Origin: Novosphingobium fluoreni
GTDB lineage: Bacteria > Pseudomonadota > Alphaproteobacteria > Sphingomonadales > Sphingomonadaceae
Direction of reading: 5' to 3'
Length of the DNA stretch: 64,000 bases
NCBI RefSeq assembly: GCF_014196615.1
Contig: NZ_JACIDY010000005.1
Location: 124,001-188,000 of the forward strand
Shown: positions 10,534-18,776 of the stretch, one piece after another
Position numbering within the stretch: position 1 is the first letter of the stretch
How the letters are laid out: each line of letters starts with the position of its first letter
Position numbers and translations under genes: made by a program
The notes under the pieces: model-generated
What the model was told of the DNA's origin: nothing
The model's database searches: none
What the model saw: the letters and a program-made list of their open reading frames with translations, nothing else

Positions 10534-11112
10534 TCAGCGCCACAACTCCGGATGCCGCAACAGCAGGGCCTGCGCCAGGATCAGCGTCTTGGCGTCCTCT
10601 AGCGCGCCGGACATGGCGAGATCGCGAAGGTCGTCCAACCCGATCTCGTGGACCAGGATATTCTCGTGTTCACCCTCCGCGCCGCCGCCCGGACCGATCA
10701 CGTCCGCCGCCTCGTACGCGGTCAGGTAAAGCTGGACCCGTTCGGTGGACACCGGCACCATCGACCACATGTTCGTGATCGGCTCGAGGCGGCCGAGCCG
10801 CAAGCCGCCTTCCTCCATCGCCTCAGGCACGATGCGGGTCGCCGGGTCCGCACCGTCGAGGCTGCCCGCGATCGCTTCGTAAGGGCTGGGCACGCCATGG
10901 AACAGCGCGCCGGGGCGGGGCTGGGTGATCAGCATCGCCACGCGGCGTACCGGGTCATAAGGCAGGACCGCGACCGCCGATCCGCGATGAAGCAGTTCGC
11001 GGTCCACCACCGCGCCGTCGGGCATTTCGACCATAAGCCGCAGGAACGTGTACCAGCCTTGGAACACCACCTCGCGGCTGACGATCCTGGCGGCAGGGGT
11101 GGGCGTGGTCAT
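10534..11112 (-). CDS. NUDIX hydrolase (ADP-sugar pyrophosphatase-like) with a degenerate Nudix box
   Basis: The 192-residue protein resembles the ADP-ribose pyrophosphatase/NudK group. The opening strand VVFQGWYTFLRLMVEMPDG is followed by VAVLPYDPVRRVAMLITQPRPG. The Nudix box lies in GSLDGADPATRIVPEAMEEGG. The usual first glutamate is an aspartate, and the normally conserved REXXEE arginine is a proline, so catalysis may be altered. The first seven codons are identical in DNA to those of metH just upstream. It is the last gene of the methionine operon, 25 bases after metH. The ATG at 11,112 is chosen because longer frames run into metH. Confidence 0.82.
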   Translation of the reverse strand: MTTPTPAARIVSREVVFQGWYTFLRLMVEMPDGAVVDRELLHRGSAVAVLPYDPVRRVAMLITQPRPGALFHGVPSPYEAIAGSLDGADPATRIVPEAMEEGGLRLGRLEPITNMWSMVPVSTERVQLYLTAYEAADVIGPGGGAEGEHENILVHEIGLDDLRDLAMSGALEDAKTLILAQALLLRHPELWR

Positions 11113-11137
11113 GGCGTCCCTCACGAACGGAGAGGCT

Positions 11138-13768
11138 CTAGTCGAGGTTCGGGCGTAGCCAGCGTTCCGCGATGGGCAGGTCCACTCCGCGCCGTGCGGC
11201 ATAGTCCTCCACCTGGTCGCGGCCAATGCGGGCGACACCGAAATACTGGCTTTCCGGATGGGCGAAGTAGAAGCCCGAGACGGCCGAAGTGGGCAGCATC
11301 GCCTGGCTTTCGGTCAGCGTGATGCCGGCGTTCTCCTGCGCGTTCAGCAAGTCGAACAGCACGGGTTTCAACGAGTGATCCGGGCATGCCGGATAGCCCG
11401 GCGCGGGTCGGATGCCGCGATATTCTTCGCGGATCAGCGCCACGTTGGTAAGCTGCTCGCCTGGCGCATAGCCCCACAAGGTGGTACGCACATGCTGGTG
11501 GAGGCGCTCGGCGAAGGCTTCGGCGAAGCGGTCGGCCAGGGCTTTGAGCAGGATATCGGAATAGTCGTCATGGACGGCCTGGAACCGCGCCAGATGCGGC
11601 TCGATACCGTGGATGCCGACCGCGAAACCTCCCAGCCAGTCACCGGCGGGATCGATGAAGTCCGCCAGGCAGAAGTTGGCGCGGCCGCGTGATTTCTTGA
11701 ACTGCTGGCGCAGAAACGGCAAGCGGATGTCCTCAGCGGGCAGGACAACGTCGTCCCCTTCGCGCCGACACTGCCAGAAGCCGCACACACCGCGCGCGGT
11801 CAGCCATTTTTCGGCAACGATCTTGTCCAGCATCGCCCGGGCATCGGCGTAGAGGCCCGATGCGCTTTCACCCACCACCTCGTCCGTCAGGATCGCGGGA
11901 TACGTGCCGGCCAGTTCCCAGGCGCGGAAGAACGGCGTCCAGTCGAACGTCTCGATCAGATCGGCGAGATCCCAATCGTCGAACACATGCACCCCGGGCT
12001 GCGCGGGGGCGGCGGACTTGTCGGCGAAGTCGGGCTGGTAGGCATTGGCCCGCGCGTCCGCCAGGGAGAGAAGGTCGCTTTGCCCCTTGCCCTCACGCGC
12101 TTCGCGGACCTTGGCGTAGTCGATCGAGACCGATGAGACGTAGGGGTCGCGCTGCGTGTCGGACAACAGCTGAGAGGCGACGCCGACCGCGCGGCTGGCG
12201 TCCAGCACATGGATCACCGGGCCCTTGTAGGCCGGATCGATCCGGAGTGCGGTGTGCACCTTGCTGGTGGTGGCGCCACCGATCAGCAGCGGGATCGTCA
12301 TCTCCGAACGCTGCATCTCCTCCGCCACGGTCACCATCTCGTCCAGCGAGGGGGTGATCAGGCCGGACAGGCCGATGATGTCCGCATCGTTCTCGTTCGC
12401 GGACTCCAGGATCTTGGACCAAGGGACCATGACGCCCAGATCGATCACTTCGTAGCCGTTGCACTGCAGAACCACGCCGACGATGTTCTTGCCGATATCG
12501 TGCACGTCGCCCTTGACGGTGGCCATGATGATCCGGCCCTTCGCCTTCGCGCCGGGCAGTTTTTCCGCCTCGATGAAGGGGATCAGGTGGGCGACCGCCT
12601 TCTTCATCACGCGCGCGGATTTCACCACTTGCGGCAGGAACATCTTGCCGGACCCGAACAGATCGCCGACCACGTTCATGCCGTCCATCAGCGGACCTTC
12701 GATCACTTCGATCGGGCGGCCACCGCGCGCGGCGATCGCGACGCGGGCTTCCTCGGTATCGTCGACCACATAGGCATCGATGCCGCGCACCAGCGCATGC
12801 TCGATCCGCTTGGTGACTTCCCACCCGCGCCATTCCTCGGCCTGCTTCTCAGCCACAGCATCGGTACCGCGAAACTTCTCGGCCAGGGTGACAAGGCGTT
12901 CGGTCGGCGTTTCGTCGGCGCTGCGGGCCGGACGGTTGAGGATCACGTCCTCGCAAGCCTCGCGCAATTCGGGGTCGATCTGGTCGTAGACGTCGAGCTG
13001 GCCGGCGTTGACGATCGCCATGTCGAGCCCGGCGGGGATCGCGTGATATAGGAAGATCGAGTGCATCGCCCGGCGCACCGGCTCGTTGCCGCGGAACGAG
13101 AACGACAAGTTGGAAAGCCCGCCCGAGAAGTGGACATGCGGGCAACGCTCGCGGATCACCTTCACCGCCTCGATGAAGTCGACGCCGTAGTTGTTGTGCT
13201 CCTCGATCCCGGTGGCGACGGCGAAGACGTTGGGGTCGAAGATGATGTCTTCAGGGGGAAAGCCGATGCCGGTGAGCAGCTTGTAAGCGCGCTCGCAGAT
13301 CTCGATCTTGCGCTCCTTCGTGTCGGCCTGGCCAACCTCGTCGAACGCCATGACAACAACGGCGGCGCCGTAATCCATGCACTTGCGCGCATACTCAAGG
13401 AACGGTGCTTCGCCTTCCTTCATGCTGATCGAGTTGACGATCGGCTTGCCGGAAACGCACTTCAGGCCCGCCTCGATCACTTCCCATTTCGAGCTGTCGA
13501 TCATCACCGGCACTCGCGCGATATCCGGCTCGGCAGCGATCAGCTTGAGATAGGTGGTCATCGCCTCGACAGCGTCGAGCAGGCCCTCGTCCATGTTGAC
13601 GTCGATCACCTGCGCGCCGTTCTCCACCTGCTGGCGCGCGACTTCGACGGCGGCGGGGTAGTCGCCCGCCATGATCAGCTTCTTGAACCTCGCCGAGCCG
13701 GTGACGTTGGTGCGCTCGCCGATGTTGACGAAACGGGCGCCGGAGATGGCAGGGGTGGGCGTGGTCAT
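11138..13768 (-). CDS. metH: Cobalamin-dependent methionine synthase, folate/B12/reactivation half
   Basis: This 876-residue protein lacks the homocysteine-binding domain of full-length MetH, which is encoded separately at 14,306-15,355. It starts directly with the pterin-binding domain ([13 protein letters not shown], residues about 13-25). The cap domain follows, then the B12-binding domain with the lower-ligand motif [11 protein letters not shown] near residue 430. The C-terminal reactivation domain (about 560-876) binds S-adenosylmethionine. Together with its partner it should transfer a methyl group from methyltetrahydrofolate via cobalamin to homocysteine. Splitting MetH at this linker is known in alphaproteobacteria. 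A GNAT gene lies between the halves. Confidence 0.95.
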   Translation of the reverse strand: MTTPTPAISGARFVNIGERTNVTGSARFKKLIMAGDYPAAVEVARQQVENGAQVIDVNMDEGLLDAVEAMTTYLKLIAAEPDIARVPVMIDSSKWEVIEAGLKCVSGKPIVNSISMKEGEAPFLEYARKCMDYGAAVVVMAFDEVGQADTKERKIEICERAYKLLTGIGFPPEDIIFDPNVFAVATGIEEHNNYGVDFIEAVKVIRERCPHVHFSGGLSNLSFSFRGNEPVRRAMHSIFLYHAIPAGLDMAIVNAGQLDVYDQIDPELREACEDVILNRPARSADETPTERLVTLAEKFRGTDAVAEKQAEEWRGWEVTKRIEHALVRGIDAYVVDDTEEARVAIAARGGRPIEVIEGPLMDGMNVVGDLFGSGKMFLPQVVKSARVMKKAVAHLIPFIEAEKLPGAKAKGRIIMATVKGDVHDIGKNIVGVVLQCNGYEVIDLGVMVPWSKILESANENDADIIGLSGLITPSLDEMVTVAEEMQRSEMTIPLLIGGATTSKVHTALRIDPAYKGPVIHVLDASRAVGVASQLLSDTQRDPYVSSVSIDYAKVREAREGKGQSDLLSLADARANAYQPDFADKSAAPAQPGVHVFDDWDLADLIETFDWTPFFRAWELAGTYPAILTDEVVGESASGLYADARAMLDKIVAEKWLTARGVCGFWQCRREGDDVVLPAEDIRLPFLRQQFKKSRGRANFCLADFIDPAGDWLGGFAVGIHGIEPHLARFQAVHDDYSDILLKALADRFAEAFAERLHQHVRTTLWGYAPGEQLTNVALIREEYRGIRPAPGYPACPDHSLKPVLFDLLNAQENAGITLTESQAMLPTSAVSGFYFAHPESQYFGVARIGRDQVEDYAARRGVDLPIAERWLRPNLD

Positions 13769-13784
13769 TCAGGTTCCGGTCTGG

Positions 13785-14303
13785 TCAGGCGAGAGGGCGG
13801 GCGAGCACGAGATCGTCGTAGAGCATGCCGCCGACGTTGAACTGGCGCGTGGCGATAGGCTCAAAGCCCTGCTTGCGGTAGAAGGCGATGGCACGGTGAT
13901 TGTCGGCCTTGACGCCGAGCAGCAGGCGGCCGTGCCCGGCTGCTCCCGCGACTGCTGCGGCCATCAATGCACCGCCAAGGCCGCTGCCGTGAAAGCGGGA
14001 CAGGGAATAGATGCGCTTCAGCTCGATATCGCCAGGCAGGGCTGCGTCGAGGTCCGGCTGGGCGATCAGGGCGTAACCGATCGGTGCGCCACCTTTAGCT
14101 TGGCCCAGCCAAGCCTGCGCGCCCTTCGCGAACAAGTCTGTATAACCCTGCGTCGTGTGGTTCGCGGCACAATGTCCCAGGATTGCCGAGCCATCGATCG
14201 CCCCGGCAAAGGTCTCCAGAAACGTCGCCGCGCCCACGAGCGCCAAGGCGCTCGCGTCGTCAGGTCCGGCGGGCCGGACGGTCCAGACAGGCGTATCGGC
14301 CAA
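13785..14303 (-). CDS. GNAT family N-acetyltransferase
   Basis: The 172-residue protein has a GNAT fold pattern. The N-terminal WTVRPAGPDDASALALV, the acetyl-CoA-binding motif A (SRFHGSGLGGALM, the R/Q-x-x-G-x-G/A signature), and the C-terminal HRAIAFYRKQGFE are all typical. It starts 2 bases after the stop of the homocysteine-methyltransferase half of MetH and ends 16 bases before the other half, so it is co-transcribed. The substrate cannot be deduced. Its placement between two parts of one enzyme suggests either a hitchhiking gene or modification of a methionine-pathway metabolite. Confidence 0.85.
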   Translation of the reverse strand: MADTPVWTVRPAGPDDASALALVGAATFLETFAGAIDGSAILGHCAANHTTQGYTDLFAKGAQAWLGQAKGGAPIGYALIAQPDLDAALPGDIELKRIYSLSRFHGSGLGGALMAAAVAGAAGHGRLLLGVKADNHRAIAFYRKQGFEPIATRQFNVGGMLYDDLVLARPLA

Positions 14304-14305
14304 GT

Positions 14306-15355
14306 TCAGGCGGCCATGATGAACGGTTCGAGCCCGGCCAGCCGCGTAACCGGCTCCAGCTCGGGCAACTGGCGCGCGGGCAGGCCCGCCACCGCCTTGG
14401 CCATCGCCGCAATGTGCGCCGGGGTCGAGCCGCAGCAGCCGCCCAATACGTTAACCTGGCCCGCGATCGCCCACTCGGCGACGAAGCCGGCGGTGGTGTC
14501 CGGCATCTCGTCGTAGGCGCCCAGTTCGTTGGGCAGGCCGGCGTTGGGGTAGATCATGATCAGCGTGTCGGCGGTCTCGGCCAGCGTCTTGACGTGCGGG
14601 CGCAGCTGGGTCGCGCCGAACGAGCAGTTGAGGCCGATGGTCAGCGGCTTGGCATGGCGCACCGCGTGCCAGAATGCCTCGACGGTGTGGCCAGACAGGT
14701 TGCGGCCCGAGAGGTCGGTCAACGTCATCGACAGCATGATCGGCACTTCCCGGCCAAGCTCCGCTTCCAGCTTGCGGACCGCCATGATCCCGGCCTTTGC
14801 GTTCAGCGTGTCGAACACCGTCTCGATCAGGATGAAGTCGGCCCCGCCCTCCACCAGCGCGCGGGCCTGTTCCAGGTAGACGTCGACCAGCGTGTCCCAG
14901 TCAATCTCACGATAGCCGGGATCGTTGACGTCGGGGCTGAGCGAGAGCGTCTTGTTGGTCGGCCCGATCGCCCCGGCGACGAAGCGCGGGCGGCCATCTT
15001 TCGCCGCATATTCGTCGGCCAGCTTGCGCGCCAGTTTCGCGCTTTCCACGTTGATCTCACGCACCAGATGCTCGGCGCCGTAGTCGGCCTGGCTGATGCG
15101 GTTGGCGCTGAACGTGTTGGTTTCGGCGATGTCTGCACCCGCCTCGAAGTAAGCGCGGTGGATCGCCTCGGGCACTTCCGGCTTGGTCAGCGCCAGAATG
15201 TCGTTGTTGCCCTTCTGGTCGTGGCTGAGGCCAAGCGCCCCGGCATAGTCCGCCTCGGCCAGTTTCCAGTTCTGGATCTCGGTGCCGAATGCGCCATCGG
15301 TTATCAGGATGCGCTTGGCCGCCTCGGCCAGGAACTGCTCGCGCGCGGTCATCAT
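14306..15355 (-). CDS. Homocysteine S-methyltransferase half of methionine synthase
   Basis: This 349-residue protein is the stand-alone N-terminal domain of MetH, a TIM barrel that binds homocysteine through zinc. ITDGAFGTEIQ lies near the N-terminus, and ILIETVFDTLNAKA and the zinc cysteines in GLNCSFGA and GGCCGSTP are all present. It should work in trans with the MetH protein encoded two genes downstream. Two adjacent ATG codons (15,355 and 15,352) overlap the metF stop, so the precise start is uncertain by one codon. The arrangement metF, then this gene, then GNAT, then metH is a tightly coupled operon. Confidence 0.93.
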   Translation of the reverse strand: MMTAREQFLAEAAKRILITDGAFGTEIQNWKLAEADYAGALGLSHDQKGNNDILALTKPEVPEAIHRAYFEAGADIAETNTFSANRISQADYGAEHLVREINVESAKLARKLADEYAAKDGRPRFVAGAIGPTNKTLSLSPDVNDPGYREIDWDTLVDVYLEQARALVEGGADFILIETVFDTLNAKAGIMAVRKLEAELGREVPIMLSMTLTDLSGRNLSGHTVEAFWHAVRHAKPLTIGLNCSFGATQLRPHVKTLAETADTLIMIYPNAGLPNELGAYDEMPDTTAGFVAEWAIAGQVNVLGGCCGSTPAHIAAMAKAVAGLPARQLPELEPVTRLAGLEPFIMAA

Positions 15356-16278
15356 GCGTTCTCCGTGGGGCGCACGCCCAGCAGCTGGCAGACAGCGTAC
15401 GTCTGCTCGGCGCGGTTGAGCGTGTAGAAGTGGAAGTTTCGCACGCCGCCATCGTAAAGTCGGCGGCACAAGTCCGCCGCAGCCACGGCGGCCACCAGTG
15501 CGCGAGGGCCGGGGCGGTCTTCCAGGCCTTCAAACAATGTCTCCAAGGCGGGCGGGATCTCGGTATTGCCGGACATGCGACGGATCGCGGCGAAGTTGGT
15601 GACGGGCATGATGCCCGGCAGGATCGGCGCATCGATCCCGGCGGCCAGCGCCTTGTCCAGAAAACGGAAATAAGCGTCGGTCGAATAGAAGAACTGCGTG
15701 ATCGCCCGGCTGGCACCGGCATCCAGCTTGCGCTTCAGGTTGTCGAGATCATGCGCGGCGCTGGCGGCCTCGGGGTGGACTTCGGGATAAGCGGCCACCG
15801 AAATCTCGAAATCGTGCCGCGCCTTCAAACCCGCGACCAGTTCGGCCGCGCTGGCATAGCCATCCGGATGCGGCACGAAGCGACCGCCGTCAGCCGGAGG
15901 GGGATCGCCGCGCAGGGCGACGATATGGCGCACGCCTGCGTCCCAATACTGATCGGCGATCTCACCGATCTCGCCCTTGCTGGCGGCAACGCATGTCAGG
16001 TGGGCGGCCGGCTTCAGGTTTGTCTCGCGCACGATCCGGGACACGGTGGCGTGGGTGCGTTCGCGCGTCGAGCCGCCTGCGCCATAGGTTACCGACACGA
16101 AGCTGGGCACCAGCGGGGCGAGGTCACCGATCGCTTCCCAAAGCTGCGAGTCCATCTTCTCCGTCTTGGGCGGAAAGAACTCGAACGAGACGGCGATATC
16201 GCCCGGCAGATCCGAATAGGGAGAAGCGTTCGCGGCAGGATTGGCAGACCGTTCGGCCTCGATCACGTCGGTCATCAT
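15352..16278 (-). CDS. metF: 5,10-methylenetetrahydrofolate reductase
   Basis: MetF reduces methylenetetrahydrofolate to the methyl donor used by the MetH pair encoded directly downstream. The 308-residue flavoprotein has the typical N-terminal VSFEFFPPKTEKMD with the catalytic glutamate. SVTYGAGGSTRERTH, HLTCVAASKGEI and IVALRGDPP follow. Its start overlaps the stop of the ArsR/methyltransferase regulator by 4 bases, and its stop overlaps the next gene. The metF-metH pairing makes the methyl-cycle role secure. Confidence 0.96.
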   Translation of the reverse strand: MMTDVIEAERSANPAANASPYSDLPGDIAVSFEFFPPKTEKMDSQLWEAIGDLAPLVPSFVSVTYGAGGSTRERTHATVSRIVRETNLKPAAHLTCVAASKGEIGEIADQYWDAGVRHIVALRGDPPPADGGRFVPHPDGYASAAELVAGLKARHDFEISVAAYPEVHPEAASAAHDLDNLKRKLDAGASRAITQFFYSTDAYFRFLDKALAAGIDAPILPGIMPVTNFAAIRRMSGNTEIPPALETLFEGLEDRPGPRALVAAVAAADLCRRLYDGGVRNFHFYTLNRAEQTYAVCQLLGVRPTENA

Positions 16279-17276
16279 CCCTCTTCCCGTTCGAATTGCA
16301 TTTCATCGGTAGCAGGAGCCGGAGCGCTCTCGGTCTTGCACGCCGTCCAGATCTTCACCGTCAGCGGCTGGCCGGGTAGCGCGCGTACCGCCTCGGATGC
16401 GAAGCCCGCATCCTCCAGCCAGCCGATCATCTGCTCATCCGTAAAGCCCAGTCGGGCGTGGGCGTGACGTTCGCGCAGTTCTTCGCGATCGTGGGCGGCG
16501 AAGTCCACGATCGCCAGCCTTCCGCCGGTTTGGGTGACACGCGCAGCCTCTGCCAGCACCGCGGCGGGGTCCTGCGCGTAATGCAGCACCTGATGGAACA
16601 GCACGGTGTCGAACCCGGCGCCGCCAAACGGCAGCGCGGTGAAATCACCCTGCACCAGTTCCACCGAGTCAGAAGGCAGTTTGTCCAGCCGGGCCCGCGC
16701 GGCGCGCAGCATTTCGGGGCTCTTGTCCACACCGGTGACTCGGCTGGCGCGAGGGGCGAACAACTCGGCCATGCGGCCGGTACCCGTGCCGACATCCAGC
16801 AGCGCGCCTAGCGGGCCATCGCCCAGCAATGCGCCCAAGGCCTGCTCCACCGGTCGATCCGGACTATGCAGCGAGCGCAGGGTATCCCATTCCCCGGCGT
16901 GGCGGGCGAAGTAAGCCTCGGCACTGGCTTGGCGACCCGCACGAATCGCCGCCAAGTGCCGCCGGTCTTCTGCGCAACGCGCGGCGAAGGCGGGATCATC
17001 GCTTTCCGAAACGTTCAGCAGACGGGCGGTGGCTGCGGCGAGGGGGAGGGAGCCGTTTTCCGAAATGGCGGCGCGCAGGAACACCCAGCTGCCTTCCTTG
17101 CGGCGTTCGGCCAGGCCGGCGCTGCAAAGGATGCGGATGTGGCGCGAGACGCGCGGCTGGCTTTGCTCCAGCACCTGGGCCAGTTCGCCCACGGCCAACT
17201 CCATATGCGCGAGCAGGCGCATGATGCGCAATCGCGTGGGATCGGCCAGAGCCTTGAGGAGCGGTTCCAATCGCAT
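16275..17276 (-). CDS. ArsR-family regulator fused to an SAM-dependent methyltransferase domain (SahR-like)
   Basis: The 333-residue protein has two parts. Residues about 1-85 form an ArsR winged helix (LADPTRLRIMRLL, then the recognition region QSQPRVSRHIRILCSAGL). Residues about 125-300 form a class I methyltransferase domain with motif I LLDVGTGTGRMAE and an acidic residue after the next strand (GVDKSPEML). It heads the methionine operon, overlapping metF by 4 bases. ArsR-type regulators sensing S-adenosylhomocysteine (SahR) control methyl-cycle genes in proteobacteria, so a similar role is inferred here. A 24-bp perfect palindrome lies 7 bases before the ATG. No ribosome binding site precedes the start, so the mRNA may be leaderless. 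Confidence 0.88.
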   Translation of the reverse strand: MRLEPLLKALADPTRLRIMRLLAHMELAVGELAQVLEQSQPRVSRHIRILCSAGLAERRKEGSWVFLRAAISENGSLPLAAATARLLNVSESDDPAFAARCAEDRRHLAAIRAGRQASAEAYFARHAGEWDTLRSLHSPDRPVEQALGALLGDGPLGALLDVGTGTGRMAELFAPRASRVTGVDKSPEMLRAARARLDKLPSDSVELVQGDFTALPFGGAGFDTVLFHQVLHYAQDPAAVLAEAARVTQTGGRLAIVDFAAHDREELRERHAHARLGFTDEQMIGWLEDAGFASEAVRALPGQPLTVKIWTACKTESAPAPATDEMQFEREEG

Positions 17277-17283
17277 TGCGACC

Positions 17284-17307
17284 GCATATAAAGAATTCTT
17301 TATATGC
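17284..17307. promoter_or_regulatory. 24-bp perfect palindromic operator of the methionine operon
   Basis: This is a perfect two-fold symmetric sequence with half-site GCATATAAAGAA, centred between 17,295 and 17,296. It lies over the spacer and -10 box of the predicted promoter of the ArsR-type regulator. The position and symmetry fit an autoregulatory repressor site. That the adjacent regulator binds it is an inference. Confidence 0.8.
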
Positions 17308-17313
17308 TGGCAA
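17285..17313 (-). promoter_or_regulatory. Promoter of the regulator-metF-metH operon, likely leaderless
   Basis: Reading leftward, TTGCCA (17,313-17,308) is separated by 17 bases from TATATG (17,290-17,285). This matches -35 and -10 hexamers at ideal spacing. The ATG at 17,276 begins 8 bases after the -10 box, so transcription should begin at or within a base or two of the start codon. No Shine-Dalgarno sequence exists in between. Confidence 0.6.
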
Positions 17314-17466
17314 TGGTCCTACGAAGCATCTGGCAACTCAGGAATACCGCGGCCCTTCAGGGCGAATACTTCTCGTTTGCGTTGCACAAGTCACTCCGCT
17401 AAAGAGTGCGCCGCAGGCTTGCCTGCAAGCGTTGGCGTTTGCGCCAAACAATGCAAGGGGATTCGC

Positions 17467-17679
17467 ATGAAGAAAATTGCTTACGCCGCATTCGCGTCGG
17501 CCGCCGCTCTGGCTCTCGCCGCTTGCGGTAGCTCGGAAACGCCCGCTACCGACGCCGCCACCGACAGCGTCGAGACGATGCCTGAAGAAACCATGGCTGC
17601 TGATCCGATGGCGACCAGCGAAGCGATGACTGCCGAAGACGGCATGGCGTCGAGCGCTGCCACCGACGCGGCAATGTAA
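17467..17679 (+). CDS. Small lipoprotein, Met/Asp/Glu/Thr-rich
   Basis: This is a 70-residue protein with a clear lipoprotein signal: MKKIAYAAFASAAALALAAC, with lipobox ALAAC (the cysteine at residue 20 would be lipidated). The mature part is about 50 residues. It is rich in Ala, Thr, Asp, Glu and Met and lacks a recognisable domain. The start has AAGGGGA 5-11 bases upstream. A strong terminator hairpin follows the stop, so it is probably a single-gene transcript. Short disordered lipoproteins like this are common in Sphingomonadales, but I cannot assign a function. Confidence 0.78.
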   Translation: MKKIAYAAFASAAALALAACGSSETPATDAATDSVETMPEETMAADPMATSEAMTAEDGMASSAATDAAM

Positions 17680-17686
17680 TCCGGCC

Positions 17687-17730
17687 GGGGGCCGCTGCGC
17701 GCACGCCGTGCGCCGGCCCCCGATCGTTTT
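17687..17730 (+). terminator. Rho-independent terminator after the small lipoprotein gene
   Basis: The stem GGGGGCCG (17,687-17,694) pairs with CGGCCCCC (17,714-17,721). The loop contains a second GC-rich stem (GCGCAC/GTGCGC), and TTTT occurs at 17,727-17,730. It lies 8 bases after the lipoprotein stop. Confidence 0.8.
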
Positions 17731-17744
17731 ATAGTTACCAGCCA

Positions 17745-17814
17745 TCGGCCTGTGCCGAGGGTTTTTGAAGGCTGCGGATGCAGCGTTTGCCTCTTCGCTT
17801 GCGAAGGGGTTTTT
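17745..17814 (+). other. Two tandem hairpins, each followed by GGGTTTTTG, in the leader of the lyase gene
   Basis: TCGGC-CTGT-GCCGA is followed by GGGTTTTTG. About 30 bases later CTTCGC-TT-GCGAAG is followed by another GGGTTTTTG. Both look like terminators or attenuators. They lie between the lipoprotein terminator and the lyase start at 17,877, so they would act on the lyase transcript or on a short RNA made here. No open frame of note occupies this stretch. Confidence 0.45.
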
Positions 17815-17876
17815 GTTTGCCCAGACGGCGCGTATGCCCGGTTCGCAAGCAAGTCACCAAGGAGTTGCAGGACACC

Positions 17877-18776
17877 ATGAGGCACGAGCGCCCGCGGCAT
17901 GAGCCGATCGCTGCCCGATCGTGGCTGTTCGTGCCCGGTGACAGCGAATCCAAGATGGTCAAAGCCGTGAAGAGCGAGGCGGATATCGTCCTGCTCGATC
18001 TTGAGGATGCGGTTGCTCCGGAGGGCAAGGCCGTCGCCCGCACGACGGTGGCGGAATTCCTGCACCGTAATCCGGAACATCGTGAGCGGCTGTGGGTGCG
18101 CATCAACCCCTTCGATGGCCCCCACACGCTGTATGATCTGGCCTCGGTGATGCCGGCGCGCCCCGGCGGTATCATGTTGCCCAAGGTCTACGGCCCGGCT
18201 GATGTCCAGCGGCTCGACCATAGCCTTTCCGCGCTGGAAGTGGCGAACGGTATCGAGGAAGGCTCCACGCGGGTCATCGTGCTCATCACCGAAACGGCGG
18301 AGGCGATGGCGCGCACCCAGGATTACAAAGGCGCGCCCCGGGTGGTCGCGCTGACATGGGGCGCCGAAGATCTCGCGGATGCGATCGGCGCCAGCACGAA
18401 CACCAATGCCGACGGTTCCTATGCCTTCACGTTCGAACTGGCGCGCAGCCTGACCCTGTTGGGCGCGGCGTCGGCCGGCGTCACGCCGATCGACACCATC
18501 AGCGCCGATTTTCGCGATCTCGATGCCTTGCAGCAGCGCGCCCAAGCAACGCGCAAGGCAGGCTTTCGCGGCATGTTGGCGATCCACCCCGCGCAAGTGC
18601 CGATCATCAATGCGGCGTTCAGCCCCACCGAGGCCGAAGTCGCGGAGGCCCAGGTCATCGTCGATCTGTTTGCCGCCAATCCCGGCGTCGGTGCGATCGG
18701 TTGGAAAGGCGGCATGCTCGATCGGCCTCACCTCGCGCGTGCGCAGCGTCTTTTGAGGCAGGCCGGACTTGGCTGA
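17877..18776 (+). CDS. HpcH/HpaI aldolase/citrate lyase family protein (CitE-like)
   Basis: The 299-residue protein matches the CitE-like (malyl/methylmalyl-CoA lyase) branch of the TIM-barrel HpcH/HpaI superfamily. RSWLFVPGDSESKMVKA contains the conserved Arg. The metal ligands are expected in LDLEDAVAP and near LITETAEAM, and MLAIHPAQVPIIN is the characteristic C-terminal segment. The ATG at 17,877 is preceded by CAGGA and, further out, AAGGAG. A frame extending to 17,778 crosses two hairpins and is rejected. The substrate (malyl-CoA, citramalyl-CoA or similar) is not clear. The next gene overlaps by 8 bases. Confidence 0.85.
   Translation: MRHERPRHEPIAARSWLFVPGDSESKMVKAVKSEADIVLLDLEDAVAPEGKAVARTTVAEFLHRNPEHRERLWVRINPFDGPHTLYDLASVMPARPGGIMLPKVYGPADVQRLDHSLSALEVANGIEEGSTRVIVLITETAEAMARTQDYKGAPRVVALTWGAEDLADAIGASTNTNADGSYAFTFELARSLTLLGAASAGVTPIDTISADFRDLDALQQRAQATRKAGFRGMLAIHPAQVPIINAAFSPTEAEVAEAQVIVDLFAANPGVGAIGWKGGMLDRPHLARAQRLLRQAGLG

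Noticed and set aside
14183..15427. Long + strand frame of 414 codons opposite metF and the homocysteine methyltransferase gene
   Set aside because: It is a GC-rich antisense shadow; the opposite strand carries well-conserved domains throughout.
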